64,000 bases of DNA from Serpula lacrymans var. lacrymans S7.9 (Eukaryota; Basidiomycota; Agaricomycetes; Boletales; Serpulaceae), in contig NW_006763302.1 in NCBI RefSeq assembly GCF_000218685.1, positions 409,180 through 473,179 of the forward strand, in the 5' to 3' direction. Position numbers and translations under genes: made by a program. Every line of letters starts with the position of its first letter. Within the stretch, counting starts at the first letter, position 1. The notes beneath the pieces were generated by a model, which was not told the origin of the DNA, made no database searches, and saw only the letters and a program-made list of their open reading frames with translations. This document shows positions 21,401-31,614 of this stretch, one piece after another.

Positions 21401-22326
21401 GCAAGATGCTGGGCATCAAACCTAAATTATCAACGGTGTTCCATCCGCAAACTGATGGACAAACAGAGAGACTCAACCAGGAGTTGAAACAATATCTCCG
21501 GATATTTATTAATGACAGACAGACGGATTGGGCCAAGTGGCTAAAGATAGCCCAGTTCTCTTATAATATCAAACAGTTGTTGGCTACAGGAAAGGCACCA
21601 TTCGAGGTTACTAGATTGTACCTCCCCAGAATGGGTGTAGAACCTGGTAAAAGCAAGAACCAGGCTGCTGGGAACATGGCCAAGGACATGAAAGCTGTCT
21701 TAGACGAAACGTGCAAGGCGCTATTTAAAACTGCAGAGCAGATGAAAAACAGGGCAGAGCATAGACACTCTAAAGCCCCTGACTACAAGGTCGGCGACCT
21801 GGTCTGGTTAGATACCGACCACTTAAAATTAAAAGATCGGCAGTCTAGAAAACTGACCAAAAAATGGATTGGCCCTTACCGGATTAAGGAAGTCAAACCC
21901 AACGCAGTGGAGCTGGAACTCCCAAAACGAATAAGGGTAGTACCCATGGTCAATATAAGCTGTGTGAAACCCTACAAAGGGCCGCTGCCGGGACAGCGTG
22001 TAGACCGGCCTGGACTGGTTGTAGTCACCCAGGAAGGTGAAGAAGAGTTCAAAGTTGAACCGGTGGTGGATGCACGCTTGAAGTGTGGCAAATTAGAATT
22101 CCTGGTCCTATGGAAGGGCTACGGAGACGAGGACAGAACGTGGGAACCAGAAGCCCATCTGGACAATTCCCGCGACACTGTTCACAAGTTTTATTCTAAG
22201 AATCCCTCAGCTCCTAGGAAGCTTAGAGGCATGGATTCAAATTTTTTTAATTCCCTTTTTCAACCTATGCCCGAAAATTTAACCACTACCTCCGGTATTT
22301 GGTCTCGCCTGGAAGTTGAGCCTTAG
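18487..22326 (+). pseudogene. pol: Chromovirus Pol polyprotein, one premature stop
   Basis: Aspartic protease (ALLDSGTNR near 18895), reverse transcriptase (KNAYPLPLISQLV, TKMDLRWGYNNI, VVIYIDNLLIF), RNase H (LETNSSDFATGAVLS, IWTDHKNLEYF), integrase (H-H-C-C finger with RHHDTPVAGHP and CLRCAMAKN; catalytic Asp in DFTTDLP, Asp in ISDRGPQF, Glu in TERLNQELK) and a C-terminal chromodomain (FLVLWKGYGDEDRTWEPEAHL). The single stop, TGA at 19990-19992, lies where CGA or CAA is expected (the older copy reads CAA), and the frame continues unchanged after it. Two catalytic Asp positions read Asn: YIDN instead of YIDD in reverse transcriptase and ETNSS instead of ETDSS in RNase H. As it stands the copy should be unable to reverse transcribe. 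Confidence 0.9.
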
Positions 22327-22337
22327 AAGGGGGGTAG
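22325..22337 (+). promoter_or_regulatory. Polypurine tract of the chromovirus
   Basis: A purine-rich run agaaggggggtag immediately precedes the 3' LTR (tgttac at 22338). This is the usual position of the plus-strand primer of LTR retrotransposons. Confidence 0.75.
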
Positions 22338-22738
22338 TGTTACAATAACACAATTTTTGGTCCTTCCCTTTCTTTTTATTCTCCGCTTTAACCTTGTACT
22401 TTAGCTTTCACACATGGTGCCACGCGGCATTTCTCCTTTCTCGCGCCGCATTGCCTTTTTTCTTATTTTTAGACACAACTCTCTCACACAGTGGAGCTGG
22501 CCATGCGGGCTAGACCCCATGACATCATCAGCCACTGTCTCTAACAAACTGTATAGTACACATGTACAAATAACCCTGTAGTAGTATATATACCCCAATA
22601 GATCCAGGAGACTCCTCAGCGAGTCCTCCTGTTGTATACCAACAAACTCTCTGCAGCTCAAAGGGTAACCACTCCCTCATCGACTTCTCTATAGTGTGTT
22701 CTTGTGTGCGCCAGAGTAACTAACTCTTGGTTGTTACA
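22338..22738 (+). repeat. Chromovirus 3' LTR
   Basis: 401 bases, tgttacaataac to ggttgttaca. It has the same TATA-to-agcgagtcct arrangement as the 5' LTR. The next base belongs to the Gag of a different retroelement. Confidence 0.9.
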
Positions 22739-23482
22739 GAAAAATGCTCAAGAATTCTCCAATACTGCTCCACATATGTTCGCGAAATTATTGAAGGAAT
22801 AAAGCACTTCATTACGCCCTCATGGAACAGTCTCAAAGACAAAATTCTCCAGTACTTTGATGCTGGAAAGGCAGAGGCCAAATTTAAAGAGCATCATCTC
22901 AAACAGTTGGTCAATGCTTCGCACAAGAAGAAAATGGGCTCTCTGGATGATTTAAAGAGCTACATGAGGAAGTATGTTCACATTGGAGGATGGCTTCTTG
23001 CCAAATCCAAAATCACTCAGGACATATTCAATCGCTTCTTCTGGAAAGGACTACCCAAAACCCTTCATCATCGCGTTGAAAACAGACTTCTACAGAGGGA
23101 TCCTACCCTTGATCTCTCCCAGCCTTTTGTATTTGATGATGTTGTCAAGGCTGTAGAACATGTCCTTCACAGAGATCACTTTGATAATGAAGATTTTGAC
23201 TCTGATAATTCGGATTCAGAGTCGGATTCAGAGAACTCTTCCAGTCCTTCAGACGATTCTTCTGACTCTGACAAAGAGGAAGAACCACCTCGTTATATCA
23301 GGAAAACCACCAAGCAGAAGAAAGAGAAAAAGTGCACCTCTGAGACAGAGAAAGAGAGAAAGTTGTTGAGTCCTTCCAAGTCGAAGAAAACCCTTCACTC
23401 TTTAGACGAAGAAGAGCACACTGCTGTCAAACAGGATGAAGTAGAAACCCTTATCAAGAAGTTGGGTTCTATGACAATTTAA
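22739..23482 (+). pseudogene. Gag of the second Ty3-like element, 5' truncated
   Basis: About 245 codons open from the end of the chromovirus LTR: a capsid-like helical region (ITPSWNSLKDKILQYFDAG, LKSYMRKYVHIGGWL, FFWKGLPKTLHHRVEN), then a Ser/Asp/Glu-rich stretch and a Lys-rich tail ending at TAA. The N-terminus is missing because the chromovirus lies immediately upstream. A continuation with the knuckle CYGCGKTGHGVNEC lies at about 23675, separated by stops. Confidence 0.7.
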
Positions 23483-25360
23483 GATCCTAACTATCCTTTG
23501 CTCTACTATTGTGCTATCAAGCTTGACACTGATGCTCGACTTATACTTCGCCCTCCCACTTTCATGAACCAGTCAGCCAGACTATCTCGATCCTCTTAAG
23601 GAAGCAGCAACTTACCCATTCAGCCTACTGCTCCACCCACTGCCACTCTGCCTACAGCACCTTGTGTTCCCTTCCTTTGCTATGGATGCGGAAAAACTGG
23701 TCATGGAGTCAATGAATGTGCAGATATGCTTGACTTACTGTCAAAAGGAATCGTCAAGAAGGATGACACTGGTCGCTTTGTCATGTCTGATGGGTCTAGA
23801 ATCATGCGATCAAGAGAGGAACCCATAGCAACTGCTGTACATCGCACTATCCCCAAGTCTAATCTCCTCACTACGACTCCTTTCATGTCCATTGCTAAAG
23901 TAGCTGACTCTGATTCTGATTCAGATGAAGAGCCTGTCTATGCAGCAGATCGTCCAGAAAGAGTGTCTAAGGAGAAGTGCAAGCAAATCTTTGAAGGTGT
24001 CTACATTCCTCCTAAACCAGATTGAGCCAAACCCGTAAAAGGAAAGAAGAAAGAAGAAGAGAAGCCTGTTGTTCCAACCATAGCACCTGCCCCATCAAAG
24101 CCACACATCTTTGATATTGCACAGCCTATCTTTAATCCCACTAATGACAATGTAATCATGGAAGACGCTTCCCAGAACACCAAGAAGAATCCCCCTGCTG
24201 ATAAACAGAAGAAACAGCTTAAGACTCCATCTACTCTTTCACAGAATCTTGACTCCAAAGCCATCATTGATCAAATTCTCAGCACCCCTATCCCACTATC
24301 TATTGGTAACGTCATTGGTCTATCAAAAGAAGTTTCCCAGAATCTCCAAGAAATGATGAAACCCAAGTGCGTTAATTTTGGACTAGACAACAAGCCCCAA
24401 AGCTTGACAGCTGAATCACTTCTTGCCATCACTCATGCCGACCTCATTCGTGTCCCTGTTACCTCTAATGGTGAAACTATTTCAGCAATTGTTGATTCAG
24501 GGTCTGCTCTCAATATAGTCAGTCGCACTATTTGGGAAAATCTCATTTGCCTTCCCATGGATACTAGTATTTGACCTGTAGTCAAAGATGCCAATGGAGG
24601 ATTTGGTAGACTTGATGGTTTAGTCAACAACGTGGCTTTATACTGCGGAGAAGTCAAAACTTATGCCAATATCTTTGTTGGCAAAGACACTAGATATAAT
24701 CTACTTCTTGGACGACCATGGACGCATGGGAACTATGTCAGCATTGAAGAGAGACTTAATGGCACTTATCTCGTTTTCAGAAAGGATGGCAAAATCGAAA
24801 ACCCTGCTCTTGAAGTCAAGGTATCATCAGATCATTGTTCTATTCACTATGTCAAACCAGTATCTGGAGTATCCAATACAGTATCCAGCTTCTTAGTCAC
24901 AGACTATGACTTCAATGGAGAAGATCTAGATGGAAATACCGATGAATCGGAAACTGCTGCTGAAAGTGTCACCCCAGAAGAAGAAACTGTGCCTGTTCCA
25001 GATAATTCCCCAATTGGTTCAATCGAAAATTCTAGTACTCTCAGAGCACTGGAAGACCTGGAAACTTGTCTAGAAGAAACTATTGAAGCCTCTATCCCTA
25101 TCCCCAATGCCAGTACCTTCGAAACATTCTTTGACTATATTCGCTCCATCAGAAAAGATGAAAGGTCTGCTATTTTTGGTCTACTGAACAACCTTCAATA
25201 TCGTCATAACATGAGTTCACTCTCACTAACTTCAGATTATGTCATGAGAGGACACCATGGCTTCGATGAAAACCACAACCTTTATGCGGATTATGTCTTG
25301 CTCCATGCTCATTTGCGATTTGACCAGAATCATGGACCTGGAAGAGCACAGGGCTCATAA
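23483..25360 (+). pseudogene. Zinc-knuckle and protease region of the second element
   Basis: After the knuckle, a frame reads MLDLLSKGIVKKDDTGRFVM up to a stop at 24025, then SIGNVIGLSKEVSQNLQEMMK and a retropepsin-type active site AIVDSGSALNIVS (DSGS near 24495), then after another stop YNLLLGRPWTHG, a typical protease C-terminal block. The last recognisable codons are LRFDQNHGPGRAQGS at 25360. Three separate stops (24023, 24572, 25358) break the polyprotein. Confidence 0.7.
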
Positions 25361-25690
25361 CCTATTAAGAACAAAGCTTGAAGGAAGTGTCTAGCCACTT
25401 GCTGAGAGCAATCAGGGACTGGAACTAGAGTCCAATGTGAGTAACTTTATTATTAGAGAGTATGACAGGTATACAGTACCTAGAGTTCAATGTGAGTAAC
25501 TAGAGAATAGGAAGCATTGGACTCTGCAGTACTGTCCGAAGTTTTGTAAACAAAGGTAAACAAAGCAGCCACAAAGGCGAAATAATAGAGAACACAATCA
25601 ATAGTGAATGATAGAAGAATAGATAGAGAAAGGAATGAAAATATATAGGTAGCACAAAGGTGCAGAATCACCAAAACTAACACAACCAAC
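25361..25690. other. Non-coding stretch replacing reverse transcriptase
   Basis: Between the protease region and the pre-integrase linker lies a 330-base stretch without any open frame related to retroelements. The left junction contains gggctcataacct, also present at the Copia primer site at 30113-30125. The stretch contains a near-repeated phrase (gagtccaatgtgagtaact and gagttcaatgtgagtaact). It may be an LTR fragment of another family, but I cannot identify ends. Confidence 0.4.
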
Positions 25691-25699
25691 AGAGGAAGA

Positions 25700-27182
25700 C
25701 TTTGAAGATGCTCAAGAATCAGATGATTGGCTTGATGATATTGCTCTTCTTGTTGATCTTGCCAGACCTCTCCCATATCACCCTATGTCACTCCCTTTGT
25801 TCCTTACCAATAATTCTTCTCAGTATGATACCCTTCGTTGAATCTTCTACTTTCTTCAAACTATGGAGCTGCCTATATTTTCCTCTCTTCAAGCTCAAAA
25901 GTGTTTTGTCAAGTGATCACTTCAATTCTTCTTGAAAGGAGACAGCATGTTCAAGCGTCGTCACTCTGCTCCTCCTCTCAAAGTCATCTTCAATCCTGAT
26001 CTTCAACTTCACATCCTTACTGAAGCACATGAAAGGCTTGGTCACAGAGGAGTCAATGGTGTATTCTCTACAGTCAGAGAGCGCTTTTACTGGCCCCATA
26101 TGTTACAAGATGTCAAGCATCATATTTGCACCTGCCATGAATGCCAGATTCGAAGTGTACGCAAAAGTGAAGTCCCACTTACCATCTCATCACCTCCTAC
26201 AATTTTCACCAAAGTCTATGTCGACATTATGCTCATGCCCAAGGCCAGAGGATATCAATATCTTGTTGCTGCAAGAGATGATCTGTCACTTGCTGAAGAA
26301 GGAAGAGCATTGAAGAAAGCATCTGCACATAATCTTGCTCGCTTTTTCTGGGAAGAAATCATCTGTCGCTATGGAGCTATAGGAGAAGTTGTCACAGATA
26401 ATGGAAGCGAAGTCAAAGGAGCATTTGAAAAGCTTGTGGAACGTTACTAGATCCCTCATATTCGCATTTTTCCCTACAATTCCAAGGCAAATGGTGTTGT
26501 TGAGCGTGGACACTTCGTCATAAGAGAAGCACTTGTCAAGTCCTGTGAAGGGAATGTCGATTTATGGCCAACCAAGGTCCATCATGCCTTCTTTGCAGAC
26601 AAGGTCACTACTCATTGTTCTACTGGATTCAGCCCTTTTTATCTGTTGCATGGAGTTGACCCAGTCCTACCATTTGATCTGACAGAAGCGACTTTCCTTG
26701 TTCATGGATTCCATACTGCAATGTCAACAGAAGACCTCATTGCTCTGTGCATTTGTCAACTAGAAAAGAGACAGGATGATTTGCAACAAGCTGCACTCAC
26801 TATATGCAAAACTCGTCTCAGATCTAAAGTGCAGTTTGAGAAACTCTATGCACGAAGGATGTTCAAGAACGAATACTAGCCTGGAGAGCTTGTTCTAGTG
26901 CGGAATACTCAGGTTGAGAAAGAGCTGGATCGTAAAGCAAAGCCTTGTTACAATGGCCCTTATGAAGTTGTGCGACGTACTAAAGGAGGATTGTATGTTC
27001 TAAAAGAAATGGATGGATCAGTATCACAAAGAGGAATTGCAGCATTTTGCCTACTTCCCTATTTCAACCGCCACTCTATGCCCTTCTTGGACGAACTGGA
27101 TGACCATGATAACGACCTAGATGAACCAGAAGATGAACCTGACTATGGGCATAATGACTCAGATGATGAAGATAACGATTAA
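25700..27182 (+). pseudogene. Integrase region of the second Ty3-like element
   Basis: Linker (ESDDWLDDIALLVDLARPLP), then an H-H-C-C zinc finger (HERLGHRGVNG, CTCHECQIR), catalytic core with DIMLMPKARGYQY, VVTDNGSEVKG containing the second Asp, and VVERGHFVIREAL with the catalytic Glu, then a C-terminal part with GPYEVVRRTKGGLYVLKEMDG and an acidic tail. Stops at 26448 and 26877 interrupt it, and a frame change occurs near 25930. The D,D35E residues are retained, so identity is firm. Confidence 0.75.
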
Positions 27183-27615
27183 TGACTTACCTGAACAAAT
27201 TTTATGCTGACATGACCCTTTAATGTATTGCCATGTTTTATTCCCTATGACCCTACCTTTATGGAAGCAACTGGGGACAGTTGCAATTTCAAGTTGTCCG
27301 TGGATGTCATGCACCAAAGTTGATTGGTAGCATGGACAGGTGTCAATAACAAAGCAAATATTCAAAAAGACTCGCCTTTGCGCCACACAGGCACAGTGCC
27401 ACGTGGAATAGTAATTAATATTGCCTTTTTTGAACTTGTGGCTGATCAGCACCACCTCTATTAGGCAATCCAGTCACACTCACCTTTGCTTTTCCATTCG
27501 GTACTTTCCGCATTTTGGCATTTTGGCAAATTTTCGCGTCGCCACTGGCTACACATTGCATTGTGCCCTCGCTTTTGTTGTTTCCCTTACTCCCCTTCCT
27601 TTGCCTAGCCCCACC

Positions 27616-28158
27616 ATGGGCCCCTTCCTCTCCTTTTTATTCTCACCTGACGGTTGTTTCTGGATCCCCATTCTAATCCACTTTTTCGTGACCTCCACCC
27701 TCCTCCTCCTCATCTTATTTGCACCCCCACCATTTCTGATGTCACCACTTCCTATCCGCTTCCATCGCCAATCCGTTGACTACCACGTGCCACTGCTGAT
27801 ATCAGAAAAGCCCCGGCGGCCGGTCCAAATAGGGCAACAGGTCCATCTTCATGACATCAATCTGCCATCATATACTATTGAAACATCGGTTGCTCGTCTT
27901 GCCTGGTTGGAGCTTGGGTGGGTAGTTTTTGAGCTGGAGAAGGTTCATCCCCTTGCATCACCCATGTTCATCGCTGTCCCATTCACTTGGGTACACTTAT
28001 CTTTTGTCCATTGTCTTCGCTACAGCTACACCTACCACACGCTGCCTGGGACTCACTTGTTCCAAATTGGAACTACTCCTCTCCCTCCCTTGTTTGATCA
28101 GGTGGTCCAACACAACCAGTCCATTGGTAAGGCCATGGAACTGTCGGATTTGGACTAG
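27616..28158 (+). CDS. Conserved U3-encoded membrane-type protein, unknown function
   Basis: A 180-codon frame with start context caccATGG. Residues about 18-45 (IPILIHFFVTSTLLLLILF) form one strong hydrophobic segment, a likely signal anchor. The rest is a compact region with GWVVFELEKVHPL, WVHLSFVHCLRY, YHTLPGTHLFQIG and a C-terminal GKAMELSDLD. I recognise no family. The frame lies wholly in U3, upstream of the LTR TATA box (28570), and is followed 119 bases later by aataaa. Two other copies (14483-15025 and 15986-16341) have no length changes relative to it. A larger open frame starts at 27421 but lacks an ATG there. It could be an accessory protein of the retroelement or a captured host fragment. 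Whether it is expressed is unknown. Confidence 0.55.
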   Translation: MGPFLSFLFSPDGCFWIPILIHFFVTSTLLLLILFAPPPFLMSPLPIRFHRQSVDYHVPLLISEKPRRPVQIGQQVHLHDINLPSYTIETSVARLAWLELGWVVFELEKVHPLASPMFIAVPFTWVHLSFVHCLRYSYTYHTLPGTHLFQIGTTPLPPLFDQVVQHNQSIGKAMELSDLD

Positions 28159-28569
28159 GTGGTGGACCGGTGGCTCCAGTTTCTTTTTTTCAGCAGAACA
28201 TTCATTTACAGTGCAATTATTTTTGATTTTTGAATCATTTTTATGGACACATATTTTTTTAGAATGTCTGACTGACAATAAAGGAACTGTGTTGATACTG
28301 ATAGTGTTTTGCCTTGCCCTTTTTTTTTACTGCATCTTCCCATGACATCATGATTTTCCTGCTCTCTTTTTGCTATTGGACTTTACTTTATGGCTATACA
28401 AACCTGTGACATTACTCACAGCATTCATTGTTCTATCCCTTTCTTTTCCTTTTTTGACAATCTTATCCTGTACTACCTACGCAGGATTTGTCAGTGTACA
28501 TTCCTTCCTTCACGTTCTTTCTCATTCTTTTTGCACAGCTATACTGTGCATAGCCTACTTTTCTTTTAC

Positions 28570-28577
28570 TATATAAA
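28570..28577 (+). promoter_or_regulatory. TATA box of the 1.8-kb LTR
   Basis: tatataaa in the sequence actatataaacccc, conserved in the other copy at 15439-15446. It fixes U3 as the first 1.27 kb of the LTR and puts the long open frame inside U3. Confidence 0.6.
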
Positions 28578-29108
28578 CCCCTATATTTTACCTTGTAAAA
28601 ACAACAAGAACTCCATTCCAGACTTCTTCTCTAAATTCAAGTTCACTACTCTGCTGCTTGTGATCCAGTGTGGTCACAACACTTCCCACTGCTACCACTG
28701 TCAACTGCTGTCATTGTCACTTCCCACTTTTGAAGTCATTATCATCCCTTTCGATTAGAATCCTTCTGAGCACTACAGTTTGTGTGTCAGGAGCCTGCTA
28801 TCACTGGGAACTTCATCATATTGTCGTTCTCAAACCTACCTTGTGCTACAATTAGCAAGGTAGTGCTCATCTATACTCACCACAAAGCCCCTATCTTTCT
28901 ATATTCCAACTATCCCTCCTCCTCAAAACCCACACCCATACATCTCTGGGTTTTACTTTGAAGGATCCTCATACATACCACCCCACAAACAACCAGACCA
29001 CTCCACTGTTCTAGGAGGCAAAGCCCATAAACAAGTTCTGTGGAATCTGGGAGGATTGTGTGTTAGTTTGTTTTTGTGTGTGGTTTTTTCTAACAACAGT
29101 GCTCATCA

Positions 29109-30060
29109 TCAATAGTGGGTCGTTCAAAAGGAGTTTCCTGGTGAGTGATGTTATTTGCATTAGAATCTAATGCTATTAATGCATAGAAATCATTGTCATC
29201 AGATGATTTGTCTACTTTGGCCACTTTAGCATGTATTTTTCCCTTCTCCTTCCAATAATTTGGTTTATCAGAAGTATCATCATGGTCTCTATGTTTGCTG
29301 GCATAGTGGCCTCTCTTTCCGCATTTGTAGCATTCTGCATCACGCCTATATGGGGTGCTTTTGCTCGTTCTTTGGTTTTTCTTTTCTTTAGCTTTAGCGG
29401 TGAGAGCTAATCCCGGGTCTTGATATCCAGTGTGTGATGCTCGATGATCTGCTTCCTCAAGAATATGTGCTATTATGTCCTCTGGAGTGAGTGTTGTTTT
29501 GATTGTCATGAGCTGGCCATAATGGCCAAAAGCATAGAGCGGTAGCTGTCAGGCAATGATGACATGATCATAGCGGCAAATTGGGGGTCTCCTATGGAGC
29601 CTCCCATGCCAGCAAGGTCTGATCTGAGCTTGAGCATCTCGTTGATGTGTTCAGTTATGTTTGTCCTCTCTGACGCTTCCAGCCTCATTATCTTTCTCCA
29701 CATATTGAGTTGTATCATATCACCTTTTCCTTCGTGTAGTTTGCAGAGTTCTTGCCACATAATGTGTGGTCCTGTCATTTTTGAGGTGGCTTTCAGTCTA
29801 TTTAGCATAGAGTCTGATACAGAGTTGATGATGAGCTGACATGTTTTGGCAATCTTTTGTCAAAAAACATCTTTTCGCTCCTCTAGCTCCTCTATGTCAT
29901 CTTCGGTAGCAGGCTTTCCATTCTTGTTGAGTGGTTGTTTATTGGAATCTAAACTGAACTCTCTCGGTGGTTTGGCTTTTCCGGAACCTAACAAGTCCTT
30001 TTGCTTTGATAATAGATTTGAGTCTAAGTTTGTAGGTTGACCAATTGGTTCCTTTATCAT
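29109..30060 (-). pseudogene. Copia-type Gag remnant
   Basis: On the minus strand from about 30060: KEPIGQPTNLDSNLLSKQ, then after frame breaks PHIMWQELCKLHEGKGDM, MLKLRSDLAGMGGS and SSLPDSYRSMLLAI, the usual capsid helices of Copia Gag, then a knuckle CYKCGKRGHYASKH and an acidic, Ser-rich end that meets the 1.8-kb LTR. Stops at 29809-29860 and a frame change near 29508 disrupt it. No pol follows; the LTR truncates it. It is inverted relative to the Copia fragment at 30390. Confidence 0.75.
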
Positions 30061-30110
30061 CTAGTTTAGGGACATTGGTTCTCGAGGATTATTGGGATGA
30101 CATGTCAGAA

Positions 30111-30127
30111 CTGCCAGGGCTCATAAC
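30111..30127 (-). promoter_or_regulatory. Copia primer-binding site resembling initiator tRNA anticodon arm
   Basis: On the minus strand, aggttatgagccctgg lies just upstream of the Gag remnant. Its complement, ccagggctcataacct, matches the anticodon stem-loop of initiator methionine tRNA (CAT anticodon within gggctcataaccc). Copia elements are known to prime from a half-tRNA cut in this loop. It also marks the likely LTR boundary. Confidence 0.5.
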
Positions 30128-30303
30128 CTGACGAGATTATAAAACTAGAATAAAGACTCAGTCTTTGAATGATAGACTGTAATATATTGATATACCTGTA
30201 ATAAAAGACTATAGTACTTTCAGTGTCATGTATTATTAATGTGTATATAAGAGTATCCTCACCTCAGTCTTTGAATGATAGATAGACTGAGGTGTAAAAT
30301 CAT
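30128..30303 (-). repeat. Probable Copia 5' LTR, short
   Basis: On the minus strand the stretch tgatgattttac to ctcgtca would form an LTR of about 175 bases next to the primer site, with a tatatac promoter-like motif (plus-strand gtatata near 30243). The repeated phrase cagtctttgaatgatag occurs twice within it. The outer end is uncertain. Confidence 0.4.
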
Positions 30304-30389
30304 CAGGAAAACGAGTAAGTATGGGTTCACGGGAAAATCCGATGTCAGGAGAACTTTCCCGCGCGTAAGGGAAAGTTCTCACGTGCATC

Positions 30390-31545
30390 CTACGACAATC
30401 GAGGTATCTCTATGTGCAAAAACATCCTATTCACTACATCTATGGCATGAAACAAGCCGGGCGTGTCTGGAACAAATCACTCAATGACGCTATGCTCTCA
30501 TGGGGGTTCACGTGACTCGCTTGCAAATACTGTGTCTACACTCGCACTATGCCATCTGGTACATGCATCACTGCTGTGCATGTGGACAACTTCTTGACGA
30601 TCGCCAGTTCAAAGGAGGAGAACAAGATTTTCAACTCCGAACTCAGAACTTTATGGAAAATTTCAGACCTAGGGGAGGCAAAAGTCTGCGGTGGAATTGC
30701 TATCAAACGCGACCGCCTGAATTGCGCCATTGCAATATCACAAACAGCCCTCATTGACAAAATCATCTCACAGTTCAACTTACAAGACGCTCAACCACTT
30801 TTTATACCTATGGAGCCGGGTCAATACCTTTCTCGTACGACTCACACTCCCAAGGACGATGATGAACAGATACAAATGGCTTCTACGCTGTATCATTCAT
30901 TAGTAGGATCACTGATGTACCTTTTCATGGGTACACGCCCCGACATCACTTTCGCCGTCCAACAACTCAGTCAGTTCTTGGATTGTTATGGGCCAGCACA
31001 CTGGGAAGCAATGAAAAGGGTAGTACAATACCTAAAAGGCTAAAGAACCTTGAAACTACATCTGGAAGGACTTAATCCCATACGGCTCATCGGATACACT
31101 GATGCCAGCTTTGCCAACTGTCCCGACACACAACGATCCATTACGGGCTACTGTACTACTGTCGGTTCTGGCATGGTAACTTGGCGTTCCATAAAACAAC
31201 AAATTATCACCACATCCACATGCGAATCTGAATACATTGCAGCGTGCGAGTGTGCAAAAGAACTCATATGGCTTAGGACTCTTCTCTCTGGAGTCTATCA
31301 CCATCAAATTGAACTGACACCACTTCTATGCAACAACAACGGTGCCATCATACTCTGTGAAGATCCATCTTTCCACGCTAGAACAAAACACATAGACATC
31401 CGTTTCCATTTCATTTGCGAATGAGTACTCGAAAAGGACCTATCTGTCCAATACATAAATACAAAACACAATATTGCCAATGCTTTCACTAAAGCACTGC
31501 CTTCAAAATTTTTCATATCTCTCCGACCATTCATGGACGTTAAAT
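30390..31545 (+). pseudogene. Copia-type reverse transcriptase C-terminus and RNase H
   Basis: Reads YGMKQAGRVWNKSLNDAML, a stop, then TAVHVDNFLTIASS (active-site block, normally VDD), GTRPDITFAVQQLSQF, a stop near 31042, then RNase H with YTDASFANCPDTQRSITGY and TTSTCESEYIAACECAKELIWL, then INTKHNIANAFTKALP, the usual Copia end. Stops at 31042 and 31423 and the Asp-to-Asn change mark it as dead. Protease, integrase and most of the reverse transcriptase are absent upstream. It faces opposite to the Copia Gag remnant at 29109. Confidence 0.8.
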
Positions 31546-31614
31546 GATCTCCTTTATATTTTATTTTTATTTTTTTAATTATCTTTCCCTCATTTTCTCT
31601 CTTGTATCGAGGAG

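Larger units (their letters stand above)
16481..22738 (+). mobile_element. Nearly complete Ty3-type chromovirus
   Basis: Two LTRs (16481-16895 and 22338-22738), a primer site after the first, a purine-rich tract before the second, Gag with a zinc knuckle, and Pol ordered protease, reverse transcriptase, RNase H, integrase, chromodomain. This order and the chromodomain define the chromovirus branch of Metaviridae. Three kinds of damage are seen: an 11-base deletion in Gag (about 17947), one TGA in Pol (19990) and Asp-to-Asn changes at two catalytic sites. The bases flanking the two LTRs (ccttg, gaaaa) do not match, so the copy may have been rearranged after insertion. Confidence 0.9.
22739..27184 (+). 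mobile_element. Second Ty3-like element, internal region without reverse transcriptase
   Basis: Starts abruptly inside a Gag frame and runs through a zinc knuckle, an aspartic protease and then directly to an integrase. The reverse transcriptase and RNase H that normally lie between protease and integrase are absent; a 330-base non-coding stretch takes their place (25361-25690). A 1.8-kb LTR follows at 27305. The element is non-autonomous. Confidence 0.75.
27305..29108 (+). repeat. 1.8-kb LTR, second copy
   Basis: Runs tgtcatgcaccaaag to gtgctcatcatca, 1804 bases, nearly identical to 14173-15983. It contains an intact U3 open frame (27616-28158), aataaa at 28277-28282 and a TATA box at 28570-28577. 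It follows the integrase region of the second element by about 120 bases, as a 3' LTR would. Confidence 0.8.

Noticed and set aside
14173..29108. The two 1.8-kb LTRs as ends of one intact 15-kb element
   Set aside because: The sequence right after the first LTR is another LTR-derived fragment rather than a leader, and the outer flanks share no duplication. A single clean insertion is not supported.
29090..29112. Copia Gag reading on into the end of the 1.8-kb LTR (DDEHCC)
   Set aside because: Those bases are identical in the other LTR copy at 15965-15983, which has no Copia sequence next to it, so the continued reading is chance.
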